The translations under genes and the position numbers were made by a program. The notes beneath the pieces were generated by a model. It searched no databases and had not been told where the DNA came from. It saw nothing but the letters and a program-made list of their open reading frames with translations. From Crocodylus rhombifer (taxonomy: Eukaryota > Chordata > Crocodylia > Crocodylidae), in NCBI GenBank assembly GCA_038503035.1, contig JAVSML010024600.1, positions 939,240 to 1,003,239 of the forward strand: DNA of 64,000 nucleotides, read 5' to 3'. Position 1 is the stretch's first letter, and each line of letters begins with the position of its first letter. This document shows positions 10,564 to 22,627 of the stretch, in pieces.

Positions 10564-13100
10564 TTTTATAATGTTTTATAATGAAGAAAAAACATATACA
10601 TATGTGTATATTACATATATTATATATATATATTACAAATCATATGCATCCCTGTCTGCTGCATAAGCATTATATGATGATACAAAGACATGATTAATGT
10701 ACAGTTTCTTACAACAAACATTTAGAATGTAACTATTAAAAATTACATGGTTATGGTGGAGTATAATCAGGAAAAGTTTTTTGCTTTGCAGTCTTCCGAG
10801 TACTTATTGCCAAAATAGATATTTCCTGGAAAATTTAAGAGTTGATTAACTATGATTGTTCAGCCAAAAATATCAGAAGAGTATTCAGTGTTTTGTGAGT
10901 ATCAATTAGCTTGACTGGTACTATAGAAGCATATGTACCTTTTAGTCTGACTAATTATCAGGAGCAAATTCCATTGTCATTTAGTATGTCTCCATTGAAG
11001 ATAACTAAGCACAATTTAACAGCTGCATTAGCCACAGCATTTTGCATGTCAAGCAATGGATTCTGGTGGCAATTTAGTCCACCAACTAATAAAACCATTG
11101 TGACAAATTTCACAGTTACTAATTACCAGCTTCCACTGTATATGATTCTAGAGTCATGTGATTCAGTAACTCAGGTGCAACCAAACAAGAAAACTCCACC
11201 TGGCAATTTGATCATTTCTGGCACATCTGGCAAGAAAGGTAATATGATTTCAGAGGGAAAATATAATCAGCTGACTTTTCAGACCAAGCTTAATAATTGA
11301 AAAACTTTAAAACTTTGTACAGCAATGTGACTCAGAAAGAGGCGGAGTCCAGCACTTCTTTTAACTTTATCAAGTAACCAGAACCCCCACAAAAAAGTAG
11401 CAAAATGCTAAAATGGTGTGTGAGGAACCAAAGATTTATTTTAATTCAATTACTGAAACATACAAAAATAATTTTGCTTGTCTAATCATCCTATTTAGCA
11501 ACAGCAAGGACTTTGCACATAAACAGAGCAATAGAAGCACACATGGATAGGTTGCTGATGACAGTGGATCCCCCTAACTTTTAGCCAAAAGCCAATTTTC
11601 ATTTTACGGACACCACCAAGGGCACAGTAACAGGCATGGCCTTCTTAATCATCTCCCTGGCTAATGCTGCAATAGATGCTCTAAATAACAGTCAATAAAT
11701 CATGGCAACACACTCCAGAATGCCACTGTAATTTATTGTAGCACTTAACATTAAACTTCCTAATGATTGTTTCCATTGTTCTAGTTATCCCTTCTATTTC
11801 TTCGCTGACCTGTTTTTCATCCAGGTCAGTCTCTGCATTACCTTTATTTCTCCTACCCTTCTAGGAGAAAGCCCTCATTAACCCTCTTCTCCCAGCCAAG
11901 AACTTAATATTTCCTTCTCCTAACAAGTATTAATCATACTCCTCTTCCTCTCCACCTCCATCCCATCCATCTCTCTAGTTCAGTGTCTCTGTCCTTCCCT
12001 TCCAATTCAGTCTCCTTCCTTGCTAAAGTTGCCCATATTTCATCTTCTCTGAGTCTGCTCTAGAAAAAGCAGGGGCTTCCCAGAGGAGCACTGGAAGCAA
12101 GAGGAAGCAAGCCTCCCTCCTTTTGTTACCTGACCTGACAGGAATCCTGAAAAGGCTGATACCTGCTTCTAATTTACAGTATTTTGGAAATTTAAGACAA
12201 TTGCGGTAGAGGATAAATTTGCTACCACTTTTAATAAGAGTTGAAGGTAGTGGTCAACAAAGTAGTGGTCAGCTTCTTGCAGGACTGGACTCTTACTGGC
12301 CTTGCAGAACCACCTCCTATTCCATCTATTAGGCACCTAAATGCATTTAAGCATTTAAGTGTGATCCTCCTACTGCACGCTCTGGGGATCCATGAAATAA
12401 AAGTAATACAAAAAGTGGACTAGTCCTCCTGCTAAGATGATGGCATATTACCAAAATAGGTACAGTTATGTTTTTGCAGGGCAGAACAGGACTACATGTA
12501 TGTAGACTCAGGTGCCTAATAGGTGGAACAGGATCTGGCCCTCAATATTTAATGAATGATTCTACTGTGCACAAACTATTTCTAAAATCCATTACAGGAA
12601 ATGTTTCATTTATAGCAGCTGTAACATACCCATCAAATTTTTCAATTGCTGAGTAAATGTGTTGTAAAAAGTCCTGGCAATAAATCTTAATGGACTGCTC
12701 CTTTACCTCTAGACTATTGTCTATATGCAGACAAGGTATGACAGAAACTACAGGGAGACAAGGTATGACAGAAACCACACTAAGATTACACATACTTCAC
12801 TAAAAATATTCCAAATTGTTAATTTTTGGCAATGTTAAATATGATTCATCATGTCACAATTTGTCATGAAGTACTGATCCTGCCCCTTAAAACATCATTT
12901 TCAATTGCAGCCAAACTAGGACTGATTTTAAATTAGTGCGTTTTGACCAAATGTTGCATAAAGATACTGAATACTGTTAACTCCTGCAGAAATCCATGAA
13001 GGTTTCATGTTCCAGAATAGGGCCCAGAGAAACAAGAACTATAGTCTATAAAGAATTTAGGCAGAATGGAATTATCATCTCAAAAATAAACTCACACAGC
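10564..13100. other. Intergenic stretch with AT microsatellite and a short tandem duplication
   Basis: An AT/TATA tract lies at about 10600-10640. A 129-codon open frame at 10911-11300 is of a length expected by chance in AT-rich DNA and matches nothing I know. At 12730-12780 a 27-bp unit (GACAAGGTATGACAGAAAC) is duplicated in tandem. Nothing else was recognised. Confidence 0.45.
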
Positions 13101-13107
13101 TGTCCCC

Positions 13108-13470
13108 TTCTCTACAAGTCTCAGTACGTTGTGCCATAGCACAGCCCATTAAGAGTATAGCCATGCCCCTAAAAGTCTGCTTGTATGCATGCACAGAACT
13201 GCTGCAGTTGAAGCAACTCACTACCATATCCCTCATCTAAACCCAGTCATAATCCATAGCTAGCATGGCTGAAGGGCTGCAGCTGTGAGAAGGCTAATGA
13301 GGGCACAGCAGGAAAGGAATAAAAAACCCTAACAGGCAGAACAAGGGAAGGAAAAGCACCAAAGGAACGAGACCTCTGGGCTACGAAGACAAGTTTGGGA
13401 AAGGAAGACTGAAGCCACAGCAGACCCATTCCAGAGTCCAAGACAATAAAGTCTTGTTTCGTGAAAGATT
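13108..13470 (+). repeat. Probable 5' LTR remnant of the Gypsy element
   Basis: A TATA-like GGAATAAAAAA at about 13315 is followed about 125 bp later by AATAAAGTCTTG at 13445. This TATA-to-polyA spacing fits a compact LTR. It lies directly upstream of the gag remnant in the same orientation. Left end and duplication were not found. Confidence 0.35.
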
Positions 13471-13489
13471 GTATATGACTAGGATATGC

Positions 13490-14900
13490 TGAGAGGTGCT
13501 CCAGGCAGCAAGGCCAAGTGGATAAAGACTGTATTACTGAAGCTTACCAAGAAATGCTTGGAGAAGGGAAAAAGCCTGGTCGAAAGGCCCTGTATACCAA
13601 AACTGGTATACATGGTGGAGAACATGAACGAGTAGTTTTCAGCCAGCAGAATAAAACCCCAAGGTAGTGTTAAAATGGATAGAGGAATGCAGTAGCATGA
13701 GCAGCAGTATGGATGCTGCTCATGCAGTAGCATGAGCAGCAGTTCCAGCAGAGGATTCAAGAGGAACAGCCATGCTTTATGCTGCTGCTGGTGAAGCCCA
13801 GCATGAAAGGGGCTGGGGCATCCCAGACCACAACAGATGCAAGTGTAATCTTACAAAAATGAGGCTGGATGATGAACCCCCTGGCTTTTCTAGACACATC
13901 TGAGCAAATGGCCAGGACATATTGGTGGCCTAGTGATCTCTGGGCCATTAAGTAGCACCCTACTTAACTGGGAAGGCTCTGCCTGTTAGGCCCTCGGAAC
14001 CAATGCTTCATGCACCTATCACTATAAGATTGGGCTTTGTTCAGCGAGAGAGCCCTTGTGCAATTTGAAAACCATGGAAAAATAGATACTAAGGGTAGAA
14101 ACATCCTGAAGTTGGCCTTTTTGGATTGTGTGGAACTTGCAGAAGAGGCCTCCAGACAGTAGTTCTGAGCAGAGCCATTTGACCCCAGCTCTGGGCCTCA
14201 GGCAGTGGTGCACTACCTTAAGGATTTGTGCAACTGGTGGTTAAAATAGGAGACTAATTTTGCTGACAAAATGGTGGAAGTGGTGACATTATAATAATTA
14301 AGGCAAATCCTGGGAATACGGTCCTGGGAATGATCTGTAGCCACTGGACAGGAGGCAATATGCCTTGTTGAGAATATTTTTAGAGGAGGAAGTAGACGTG
14401 GGAAGACTAGCTTGGCCGAAGGGGCAGGCCCACCAAACTACAAACCTAAAACAGGGAAAGATTGGGGTGGCACATGAGCCCTGGAAGGGAGGCCAGACAC
14501 CTGGCCCTGAAGAATGCCCTCATTCCCCAAGATGACAGGGTGAGCTCAGCAAGCTCAAGCCAGGAGAGGGTCACCACTGGGAGATGGTAATAGATCATAA
14601 GCCAAGAAAACCTTTGGCTTGTTTCTCATGTGGCCAACTTGGGCACTGGCACTGAGACTGGATGCAACTACAGTTGATGAGGGGGTAATCTGGGGTCTCT
14701 GAAGGGAACTTCCAGGATAGATAACATATATACTTCCAGTCTGGGTAGGAGATGTCCAAGTTCTGGCCCTTGCGGATATCAGCCGAAACCTTTGTGTAGG
14801 AGCAGCTGGCGGACCCTACCTAATGTTCAGTTCCAGAATGCATATATATGACCTGCATACATGAGGATACCTGGACCTATCCTATCACCAAGGTGTGACT
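13490..14900 (+). pseudogene. Gmr1-like Ty3/Gypsy gag-pro remnant (SCAN-like capsid, zinc knuckle, protease)
   Basis: A Gln-rich N-terminal segment near 13690-13760 is followed by VILQKMRLDDEPPGF and APYLTGKAL, hallmarks of the SCAN-related capsid domain of Gmr1-like Gypsy elements. After an inserted about 100-bp repeat (14020-14116), the domain resumes with VHYLKDLCNWWLK at about 14200. A nucleocapsid zinc knuckle reads CFSCGQLGH at about 14620, but its last Cys is Trp and a stop intervenes. At 14780-14880 a protease-like stretch ends in TCIHEDTWTYP, matching the C-terminal half of the Gypsy protease. RT, RNase H and integrase are missing. Many stops and frameshifts show an old copy. Recognition is by motif order, without a search. 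Confidence 0.6.
14020..14116. repeat. About 100-bp repeat inserted in the SCAN-like domain (copy 1)
   Basis: The segment ACTATAAGATTGGGCTTTG through AAGGGTAGAAAC is about 80% identical to 16340-16425. It interrupts the Gypsy capsid frame, so it is an independent small repeat that inserted there. Confidence 0.55.
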
Positions 14901-15185
14901 GATGATCGGGACCTGGACAGCTCCCCTCTTCCATTGTCACTGCTGCTGCGGTGGGGAGGGGGGGAATGGGCCCAGACCCCAAACAGCAGGAAGGAAGTGG
15001 GGAGCAGGTCCGGATGAGGTGGGGAGTGGGGGTTAAATTCCCATCTCAGCATCAGGGCTTCAAATTGAGAAGTCTAACTTTCCAGGAGACTGGCCTAACC
15101 ACCTGGGCTCTAGACTGGAATTTTCTCTCCTTCTGTTGAAGCTGTGCCACTGTTCAGAGTTCAAGATTAATTGGATGAGAGAGAG
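14901..15185. other. Intergenic stretch, nothing firm
   Basis: A purine-rich patch (GGGGAGGGGGGGAATGGG) lies at about 14953. No element ends are readable. Confidence 0.35.
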
Positions 15186-15290
15186 ACTGTAGCCTAGAGG
15201 TTAGGTCAGTAATCTGAATGGCTAAGGGATTTAGGGCTCCAGGCCCTAATTCTACATCTGTTTTGCACTGAACAGCTGCTGCTTTAAATA
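15186..15290 (+). repeat. Possible tRNA-derived SINE fragment
   Basis: GTAGCCTAGAGGTTAGGTCA resembles a tRNA A box (TAGCTCAGTTGGTTAGAGC style). A B box is not clear. Related inverted motifs occur near 41880 and 44730. Confidence 0.3.
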
Positions 15291-16339
15291 CTATAACAGG
15301 AAGCTGGGTTTTCCCCAACACTTAACACACCTATCTTTAGAAAATTAGTTTGTGACAAATTAACTCCTTCACTGTCTAGAGGAAGTTGGATGCAGAACTT
15401 GCATTTCTTGGAAAGAGAAGTGGCAAGCCCTACAGCACATAGCCCATGGGAACCCAATGAATTTGTGTGTGCAAATTTGTGTATCTAGGTCAAACTCTCT
15501 GGATGGGGAGGAGCAGTTGTGCAAAATTATAGTTTAGCAACAGAACAAACCTAGATGCCTACAGAGAGGCATTTAAATTATACTGACCATCCAAATAACA
15601 AGGCCTAGATTCAAATACTGCTTGAAGTGCTCAGCACTGGGGGAGGGAGGAGGGGAAATCAGCTTATGTTTATTTAAAAGCCTAAATGTAGATTGAGGAG
15701 CCTGCTTCAGGCTTTCAAGTTTAAAATATGGATTCTAGTTCTTCAAAATCACTTTTAATTAAGACTTTTTGTGAGGGATAATTTTATTAAGACCTTTAGA
15801 TATTTGCAACTTGAATCTTGTACAGCCTAAATGCACTTTAGAATATTGTTTTATAAAATTCAGGCATTTGATATTTCAGTCATTTTCTTCCTAGTAAGAT
15901 GTCTTAGCCAAAGTCTCCAGTTGGAATCCAGTGATAAAAGATCCACCACTGCAGATACAGTTAAGTATTGCACATATTTCTTCTAAGTGTCACAGGAATT
16001 TTACATTTGAAACTTAGTATCATTTTCTAAAGCTGTACAGAACAATCATCATAAATGTAGTGACTTACAATGAGATCTCTGTCATTCCCTGGTGACACTG
16101 TTTCTCTCTTAAAGTTTGCGTAGTAATGTGAAATTTAAACTTCAGTTTGACATTATAGTAGCATACGGCTTATTGGTTTGTCAGTTATGCTACTGTTTCT
16201 AGGCTTTCTAGCTTAGTGTTTTCAAAAACACACAAAAAAAATCATAGTTCACTCAAGGGAACTTTCTTTTAAGCAATAAAAAGATATTTACAAGCCTAGC
16301 TCGAACCAAAACATTTTTTGCCTGGCAATTTACCTAGTT
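15291..16339. other. Intergenic stretch, nothing recognised
   Basis: AT-rich, no long frames and no identifiable repeats. Confidence 0.4.
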
Positions 16340-16425
16340 TTATCATTACAAGATTGAGGCTTGTTCAATAAGAGTCCTTGTGCAATTTGCAAACCATGCA
16401 AAAATAGACATTAAGGGTAGAAACA
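16340..16425. repeat. About 100-bp repeat (copy 2)
   Basis: Second copy of the 14020-14116 repeat (ACAAGATTGAGGCTTGTTCA onward). To its right, CTTTATTGGG at about 16480 gives AATAAA on the minus strand, so this copy may belong to a larger minus-strand element such as an LTR. That is not proven. Confidence 0.5.
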
Positions 16426-18500
16426 GAGGTCACCAGACCAAAGCGAATTAGTTCTGGTGGGACAACTCTTATCAGAGCTTTATTGGGTAACAGATGCTTG
16501 ATTCCTTTTGTCCCGTATTGGGCCCCCTTCCCAATGCAGGACAAGAAATGATCCCTAGGGATGCCCCTGGTCTGTTGCTGCCCCACACTGGGTCCTGTGG
16601 AGGCACAAGCCTGCACAGGTCCTGGTGCAAGAGCTGGAGAACCCCCAGCATCCCGTGCCTGCATGCAGGGGCCCATGCTAGGATCCATGCCTTTGCCCAA
16701 GGCATGGGTCCATGCAGGTCTCAGTAAGGAGGCACAAAGAAGCATGGGAACTAGGGAATCCACTGCACCCCATGCCTCCATGCGGGACCTACACTGATCA
16801 GTGCTTCCACAAGAAACACAGCTCTGTGCATGTCCCAGCTTGGAGGCCTGGCGTTATGATATCCCAGGTCCCTTGCTTTCATTTCAGGGCCTGTGTGGCT
16901 TTTCCATGGTTGTGGGGACACACCTCTGGAGATCCAAGGTAGGTCTCCGTAAGTGGGAAACCCTGACTTTTCCTGCTTGCTGAGATGTGCCCTGGGCATT
17001 TCTGTAAGTGGGGAAAGCCAGACAGATGCTCTGGAGCTTGAGAAGAAGCCCAATCTTACCTGGGGTGGGCAAGATAAGGAAAGTGGTGCTCTGGGCAAAC
17101 TTGCATTTTGGCACACCCTCCAAGTCAGTGATGCTTCTGCAGGCAGAGGCAGACAGGGAGGTGGAGTTGGGGGGAGAGGGCAGAGGCAGCACAGCTGCCT
17201 GGGCAGGTGGCCCTGTCCCTGGCTCGGCCCTGTCCCAAGATGCCATGCTGCAGCCACCTGGCAGCTGTCAGTCTGGCCCACCGGTGGCCAAATGTCCACA
17301 TGGAGCTGCTGCTGAGGCTGGGAGTAATTGCAACACCCCCAACACAGCTGGGTGTGGGAAGGGAAGGGCAGGGGGAATGCCCTAAGCAGGTGGCCCTGTC
17401 CCTGGCTTGGTTCCCAGTGCTCGTCCCCATCTCCTCTGTCCCATCATGGAGGGCAGGGTATGTGCTCCTGCTGCCACCCACGCTGCCTGGCCCAGCTCCT
17501 CCTAAACAGTGTCTGGGAAGAGGAAGGGGAGGGATTGCCCAAGGCAGGGCAGGGTTGGGGGACAGCACCTGACCATTGTAGCCTGGGTGGTTGTCCACCC
17601 ATAAGACCAGCTCTGATTGGGCCACTCAAGCCCCTGAAGCACCAGTGCATCCCAGAGCAAATAGACATTGTCCACAGTAAAGCAGCATAAACTATTAGTA
17701 CCTTTTGTTGTGCTACTGCTGTGGTGGGGCAAAGGAGGGACATTTATTTGCTCGGCATTTGTGCCACCATAAAAATCATATGGTGGCACAGATGTGATAT
17801 CAGGCAATATCTGTTTCTAATCTAATATTCCTCAGTATTACTCTGACCATCTTAGAGAACAAATGAGCATTAAAAGCGCATAAAAATAATAATTGATCTT
17901 CATGAATTTGAGTTTAACAGAGGTCTAACTTCTTCTACTCTCCAGGTAGGTGTTTAACTAGAAAACAGACTCATGAAGGCACACTGCCTTCACCTCTGGA
18001 CAGAGTTTTCAACTGTTTATAGTTCCTTTGATTTGGTGGTTGCAAAAGAGCTCTCTGTATTTTGCCTGGAATCAATGCATTTGATTCTTCATCTATTTGC
18101 TCAGATATTGTTTCTTAAAAGTTTGCTATTTTTTCTTTTATCAGGAAATATTTTTATCTGTAATTACTGGGGGGTTTTCTGCTTATTTTGTAGACCCTTA
18201 CTATTAAACTAAACCAAACACAAGGATACTGTAATCATCCCAATAACCTTGTACAGCTATAAAGTAGCTATCACAGTAATGATACTTCAGGCAGCGCTCA
18301 TAAAAAACTATTATGGATCATTCACATGCTTTCCCAGAATGCCTCTCTGTGAGTTCTTACCCCTCATAGCCATATACACAAATTAATAAGCTCTGTGGAA
18401 TCAGTTAGGTATAGTACACAGAAAGTACCTTAGGCTAGTCAAGGACATCAGGGTTTGCCTAAGAAACCAAAACAAAGTTAAATTTCCTGTGCCACACAAT
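16426..18500. other. GC-rich then AT-rich intergenic block with internal duplications
   Basis: Overlapping frames of 100-180 codons on both strands in 16490-17630 match no protein family I know and fit high GC content. CAGGTGGCCCTGTCCCTGGC recurs at about 17204 and 17387, indicating an imperfect internal duplication. A perfect 11-bp hairpin (GTGCCACCATA and its complement) lies at 17761-17789. From 17800 the sequence is AT-rich and featureless. Confidence 0.4.
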
Positions 18501-18592
18501 TATGGATTTATAGATTCATAGAAGCAGGGTCGGAAGGGACCTTGTAGATCTTCTAGTCCGACCTCCTGCCTGGGCAGGAGAGAAAACCGGGC

Positions 18593-19198
18593 TCAAATAA
18601 CCCCAGCCAGGTTGATGTCAAGCCTCCTCTTAAAGACCTCCAGGGTAGGAGCCAGCACCACTTCCCTTGGAAGTTGGTTCCAGATCCTAGCCGCCCTGAC
18701 AGTGAAGTAGCGCCTCCTGATATCTAGTCTGAATCTACTCTCTAACAACTTGTGGCCATTATTCCTTGTTACCCTAGGGGGCGCTTGGGAGAACAAGGTC
18801 TCTCCCAAACCCTGCTGGTCCCCCCTAGTGAGTTTATAGACAGTCACCAGGTTCCCCCTCAGCCTTCTCTTATGAAGGCTGAATAGGTTAAGGTCCCATA
18901 GCCTCTCTTCCTAGGGTCTGCCCTACTGTCTCCGGAGCATGCGGGTGGCCCTCTTCTGGACCCTCTCCATGTTGCCCACATCCCTCCTGAAGTGCGGGGC
19001 CCAGAATTGGACGCAGTACTCCAGCTGCGGTCTGACCAGTGCCGCATAGAGGGGGAGGATCACCTCCTTGGACCTGCTTGAGATGCATCTGTGGATGCAC
19101 GACAAGGTCCAGTTAGCCCTACTGACCGTGACCTCACATTGTCGGCCCATGTTCATCTTGGAGTCAGTAATGACTCCAAGATCTCTTTCTGCTACCAT
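18593..19198 (-). pseudogene. CR1 ORF2 C-terminal part, frameshifted
   Basis: Frames read ERDLGVITDSKMN, LVRPQLEYCVQFWAP and FRLDIRRRYFTVRAARIWNQ, the conserved C-terminal region of CR1 ORF2. They are split by stops and frameshifts from the main RT frame on the right. Confidence 0.88.
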
Positions 19199-19237
19199 GC
19201 TCTCAAGGAAGGAGTTTACTAGCTTATAAGTGTGCTG

Positions 19238-21193
19238 CTAGTTCCTACTGCCCAATATAGTTTCTATATTGAAACCCATTCTATTTTCATTAGCCCACCC
19301 CTGTAACCTGTCCAGGCCCTGCTGTAAACCGTCCTTCCCTACTAGCGTACCCACCTCACCCCAAATTTTGGTGTCATTAGTGAATTTGAACAGGCTGCTT
19401 TTGACCCCATTGTCCAAGTCACTAATCAAGAAACTGAACAGTGCGGGCCCAAGGACCGAGCCCTGGGGGACTCCACTGCCCACTTCCCTCCAGGTTGAAA
19501 ATGACCTGTCCACCACTACCCTTTGAGTACGACCCTTCAGCCAATTTGCAATCCATCTGACTGTGTAGGCATCAATGCCACAGTCACCTTTTTTAATGAC
19601 AGTGGGATGGGAAACTGTGTCAAAGGCTTTGCCAAAGTCCAGAAAGACTACATCCACCATGTCACCTGCATCCAGTGCTTTTGTGACCTGATCATAGAGG
19701 GCAATCAGGTTGGTCTGACAGGACCTGCCCCTAATGAAACCATGCTGGTTGCCCTTGAGCATCATCCCTGATGCTGGCCCATCACAGATGTGCTCCTCGA
19801 TAATCTTCTCAAAGAATTTCCCCAGGATTGAAGTTAGACTAATGGGCCTATAGTTGCCCAGGTCCTCCCTCTTCCCTTTTTTAAAGATGGGTACCATGTT
19901 GGCTTTCTTCCAGACATCTGGCACCTGGCCTGAGCACCACAAGTGCTCATAAAGCCATGCCAGGGGCCCCGCAATAACCCCTGCCAATTTCCTCAGTACC
20001 CTGGGGTGGAAAGCATCTGGACCTGCTGATTTGAACACGTCCAGCCCCTCCAGAAGCTCTCTAACCTGGTCTTCCCTGACCTTAGGCCTGGCGGCGTTTC
20101 TCCCGAGCCCGTCTTGAATCTCAGTAGGGGAGTCCCAGTCCCTGCACAAGAAAATGGAGGCAAAGAATTTGTTAAAGAGGTCTGCTTTCTCTTCTGGCGC
20201 AACCACCAGATTGCCAAGCATATCCTGCAGGGGCCCCACATTACCCGGTGCCTTCTTCATTCTCCCTATATATTTAAAAAAGGACTTATTATTATATTTG
20301 ATTCTTGATGCTAGCCCTAGCTCTGTATCTGCTTTAGCTTTTCTAACAGCCCCCCTAGAGACCCGAGCGGTGGAGGTATACTCCTCTTTGGTGACAGCCC
20401 CTCCCTTCCACCAGGTGTATGCCTCCTTTTTGGCAATCAGGCATTCATGAATGCCCTTGGTGAGCCAGGGGGGCTTTTGGGCACTCTTGCCCCCTTTGCT
20501 TTTTGTTGGGATTGTCATCCCTTGGGCTCTGAGTATCGTCTCCTTAAGGAATGACCACTCATCTTGAGCACTGAGTTCCCCTACCCTCGAGGACCCCAGC
20601 ACCTCTCCCACTAATCTCAGCTCATTGAAGTTGGCCCTTTCAAAGTCTAGGGCTACCGCCCTGCTGCAGGCCTTCGACACCCTGCGCTGGATGGTGAATT
20701 CCAGCAAGCGATGATCACTGTCGTTGAGGACCTGGAGCCCTCTTACCAGGTTGTCACCTGTGGCCAGGACCAGGTCCAGCAAGGCATTCTCATTGGTAGG
20801 ACTGTGCACCTCCTGGGTTAAGTGGAGGTCCTGTATCTCAGCCAGGAACCTCCGTGAGCAGTCCAACCTGGCTGACTGCTCCTCCCAGCAGATGTCCAGG
20901 TAATTTAGATCACCCATGACAACTATATCCCTTGCCTTAAGTGCCACCGCAAGCTGACCTGAGAATTTGCCGTCAAGCTCTTCCCCTTGGTTGGGAGGTC
21001 TGTAGTAGACCCCTATCCCCACGATCACCCTGTATCCTGACCCACAGCACTTCTGCCTGCCCCTCCTCTGACCCCATTCTGCTGGCAGAGGATGTGTATT
21101 GCTCTTTGACATAGAGCGCCACACCCCCACTTTTCCTTCCTGTTCTATCTCACCTGTAAAGCCTATAGCCCCTAATGTTAACTGCCCAGTCAT
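19238..21193 (-). pseudogene. CR1 ORF2 pseudogene: endonuclease and reverse transcriptase
   Basis: Recognisable blocks in order are: endonuclease residues VYYRPPNQ and VVMGDLNY, DHRLLEF near the end of the endonuclease, then RT blocks NYRPISLTS, QHGFIRGRSC, VVFLDFGKAFDTV (motif A, catalytic Asp kept) and GVPQGSVLGP. Motif C, normally FADD, reads FTND here (+ strand about 19378-19389), so a catalytic Asp is lost. Residues about 25-57 of the open frame look like an out-of-frame reading of the endonuclease, bounded by compensating frameshifts. The 651-codon length is therefore fortuitous and no active protein is expected. Confidence 0.9.
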
Positions 21194-21300
21194 GGGATGA
21201 ATCCTACCAGGTTTCTGTGAGCCCTACTATGTCCGGCTTTGAACAGGCTATTCAGAGGGCAAGTTCCTCCTGTTTATTCCCCCTACTATGAGCATTGGTA

Positions 21301-22627
21301 GAGCATTGGAGCACTTGGATTATGACAAGTCAAAAAAAGAAGAATGTTTGGAGAAGTGAATTCATTTTACTTTTCAAACTTTCATGTTGTATTGTTCTGG
21401 TTAGAAGTCCCAGAGGAACCGAAGTAATTGTACTCAACTTATATGTAAGGTCAACCTTTAAATCATGCCCCCTACAATCTTGGCCTTTGTACTGACAGTA
21501 TTTTTGTGTATGTAATACAAATACCAAAGTCAGAATTATTTTTCAAAGCAGGTATTATTTTAACAGTTTAATGAAATTAACCCTTTAGGTTCTTTCCTTA
21601 TTTGATTTTCCCACGGGATTTTGTAAGGACAATAGCAATTTTCAGTTTCTATTTATGGGAATGTTCAGTGAGAACAATTTGACTCAGTCAGAACAATGCA
21701 GTATCTTCCTAAAACTTTGAATGATTTGTCCCAAGCAGATGATAAGAGTTCTGACATTTCAGATGGATGGATTTAGTTTCATGAAGTTAGGAGAGATTTA
21801 AATTCATATTTATACTAGAAGGTTATCTTAGACTTCCATCCATCAGGTAGGGCACAGCAGTGAGCTGGGAGGGGAGGAGCCAAGAAAAAAAATCAAATGC
21901 TTCTCAATGGCACTAAATTAATACAAAGGAAAATGAAAAATGAAAGGAAATGCTCTTTTTTCTAAAATGGAAATCTAATCTGCCCTCTGCCAAAATGAAG
22001 AAGAAAGTTTATTGTACTGGTGGGGAGTTGGTAGTGAAGAAGTTAATGTAAAGAAAGCAAAATACCTCAATTCTTAATGCTCATGTGGTTTTTTTGGTTT
22101 GTGATATTATAAAAATTGTGAGCTATTTTCCCATTGGACAGATCTGGAAAACCCTCATGGCCATCACAGCACTAAAATTAAGACAGATTTATTTAGGGTC
22201 TCAATTTTTGAGGTGTTCAGAACTTAATCACACAGTCTACTTTCTTCAGCCAAAGCTTTTTGTAAACCTCATCATTCAACTTTCCCATGTGATGCTTTAC
22301 ATAGTGACATATAGTGTGCGTCAAGCAGCTCTATATCCCTAGATATGGACAACTCTATTTTAAAAATGTATTTGTTTAGCCTTGGTTTGGATTAACTTAC
22401 TGATGAGTGCAAAGATGTTATTTGAGCATTGCTATAAATGAAAACAGATGAATTATATAACAATACGTGCAAAAATTAAGCAACTTCTGCCAAATATTTT
22501 CCAGTAATAGTCACTTGAGTTTTTAAAGAAATGCAGTTTGGCCTGCATGTGTGTAATTCTGTATTCACTTTGAACTAGAGGCACAAACAAGCACACAAAG
22601 CCAAATTTTACAAATGAGTACATGAAT
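21301..22627. other. Intergenic stretch, nothing recognised
   Basis: AT-rich with only short frames. The sequence carries no repeat with clear ends. Confidence 0.4.

Larger units (their letters stand above)
18503..21300 (-). mobile_element. CR1 LINE, 5'-truncated, nearly full ORF2
   Basis: The element reads leftward from about 21300 to its 3' tail at about 18503 (GGTCGGAAGGGACC-type block, then ATTCATAGA-like terminal repeats on +). ORF2 begins inside the endonuclease domain (PDIVGLTETW-like frame at about 21230), so the 5' end is lost. The long frame at 19238-21193 covers endonuclease and RT. Later frames (18923-19198 and 18593-18847) cover the RT thumb and the conserved C-terminus ending LAGVI. 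Separate frames show several frameshifts and stops. Confidence 0.93.

Noticed and set aside
10911..11300. 129-codon plus frame with several N-glycosylation-like motifs
   Set aside because: This length is expected about once by chance in this much AT-rich DNA, with no homology, promoter or splice context.
15186..15290. A genuine tRNA gene
   Set aside because: Only an A-box-like motif is present; no cloverleaf can be formed.
16751..17625. Frames of 120-182 codons at 16.7-17.6 kb
   Set aside because: They overlap on both strands and show no conserved motif. Imperfect internal duplication and GC content account for them.
19238..21193. 651-codon frame as a host gene
   Set aside because: It is a CR1 ORF2 by its endonuclease and RT motifs, with a CR1 3' tail and a broken RT active site.
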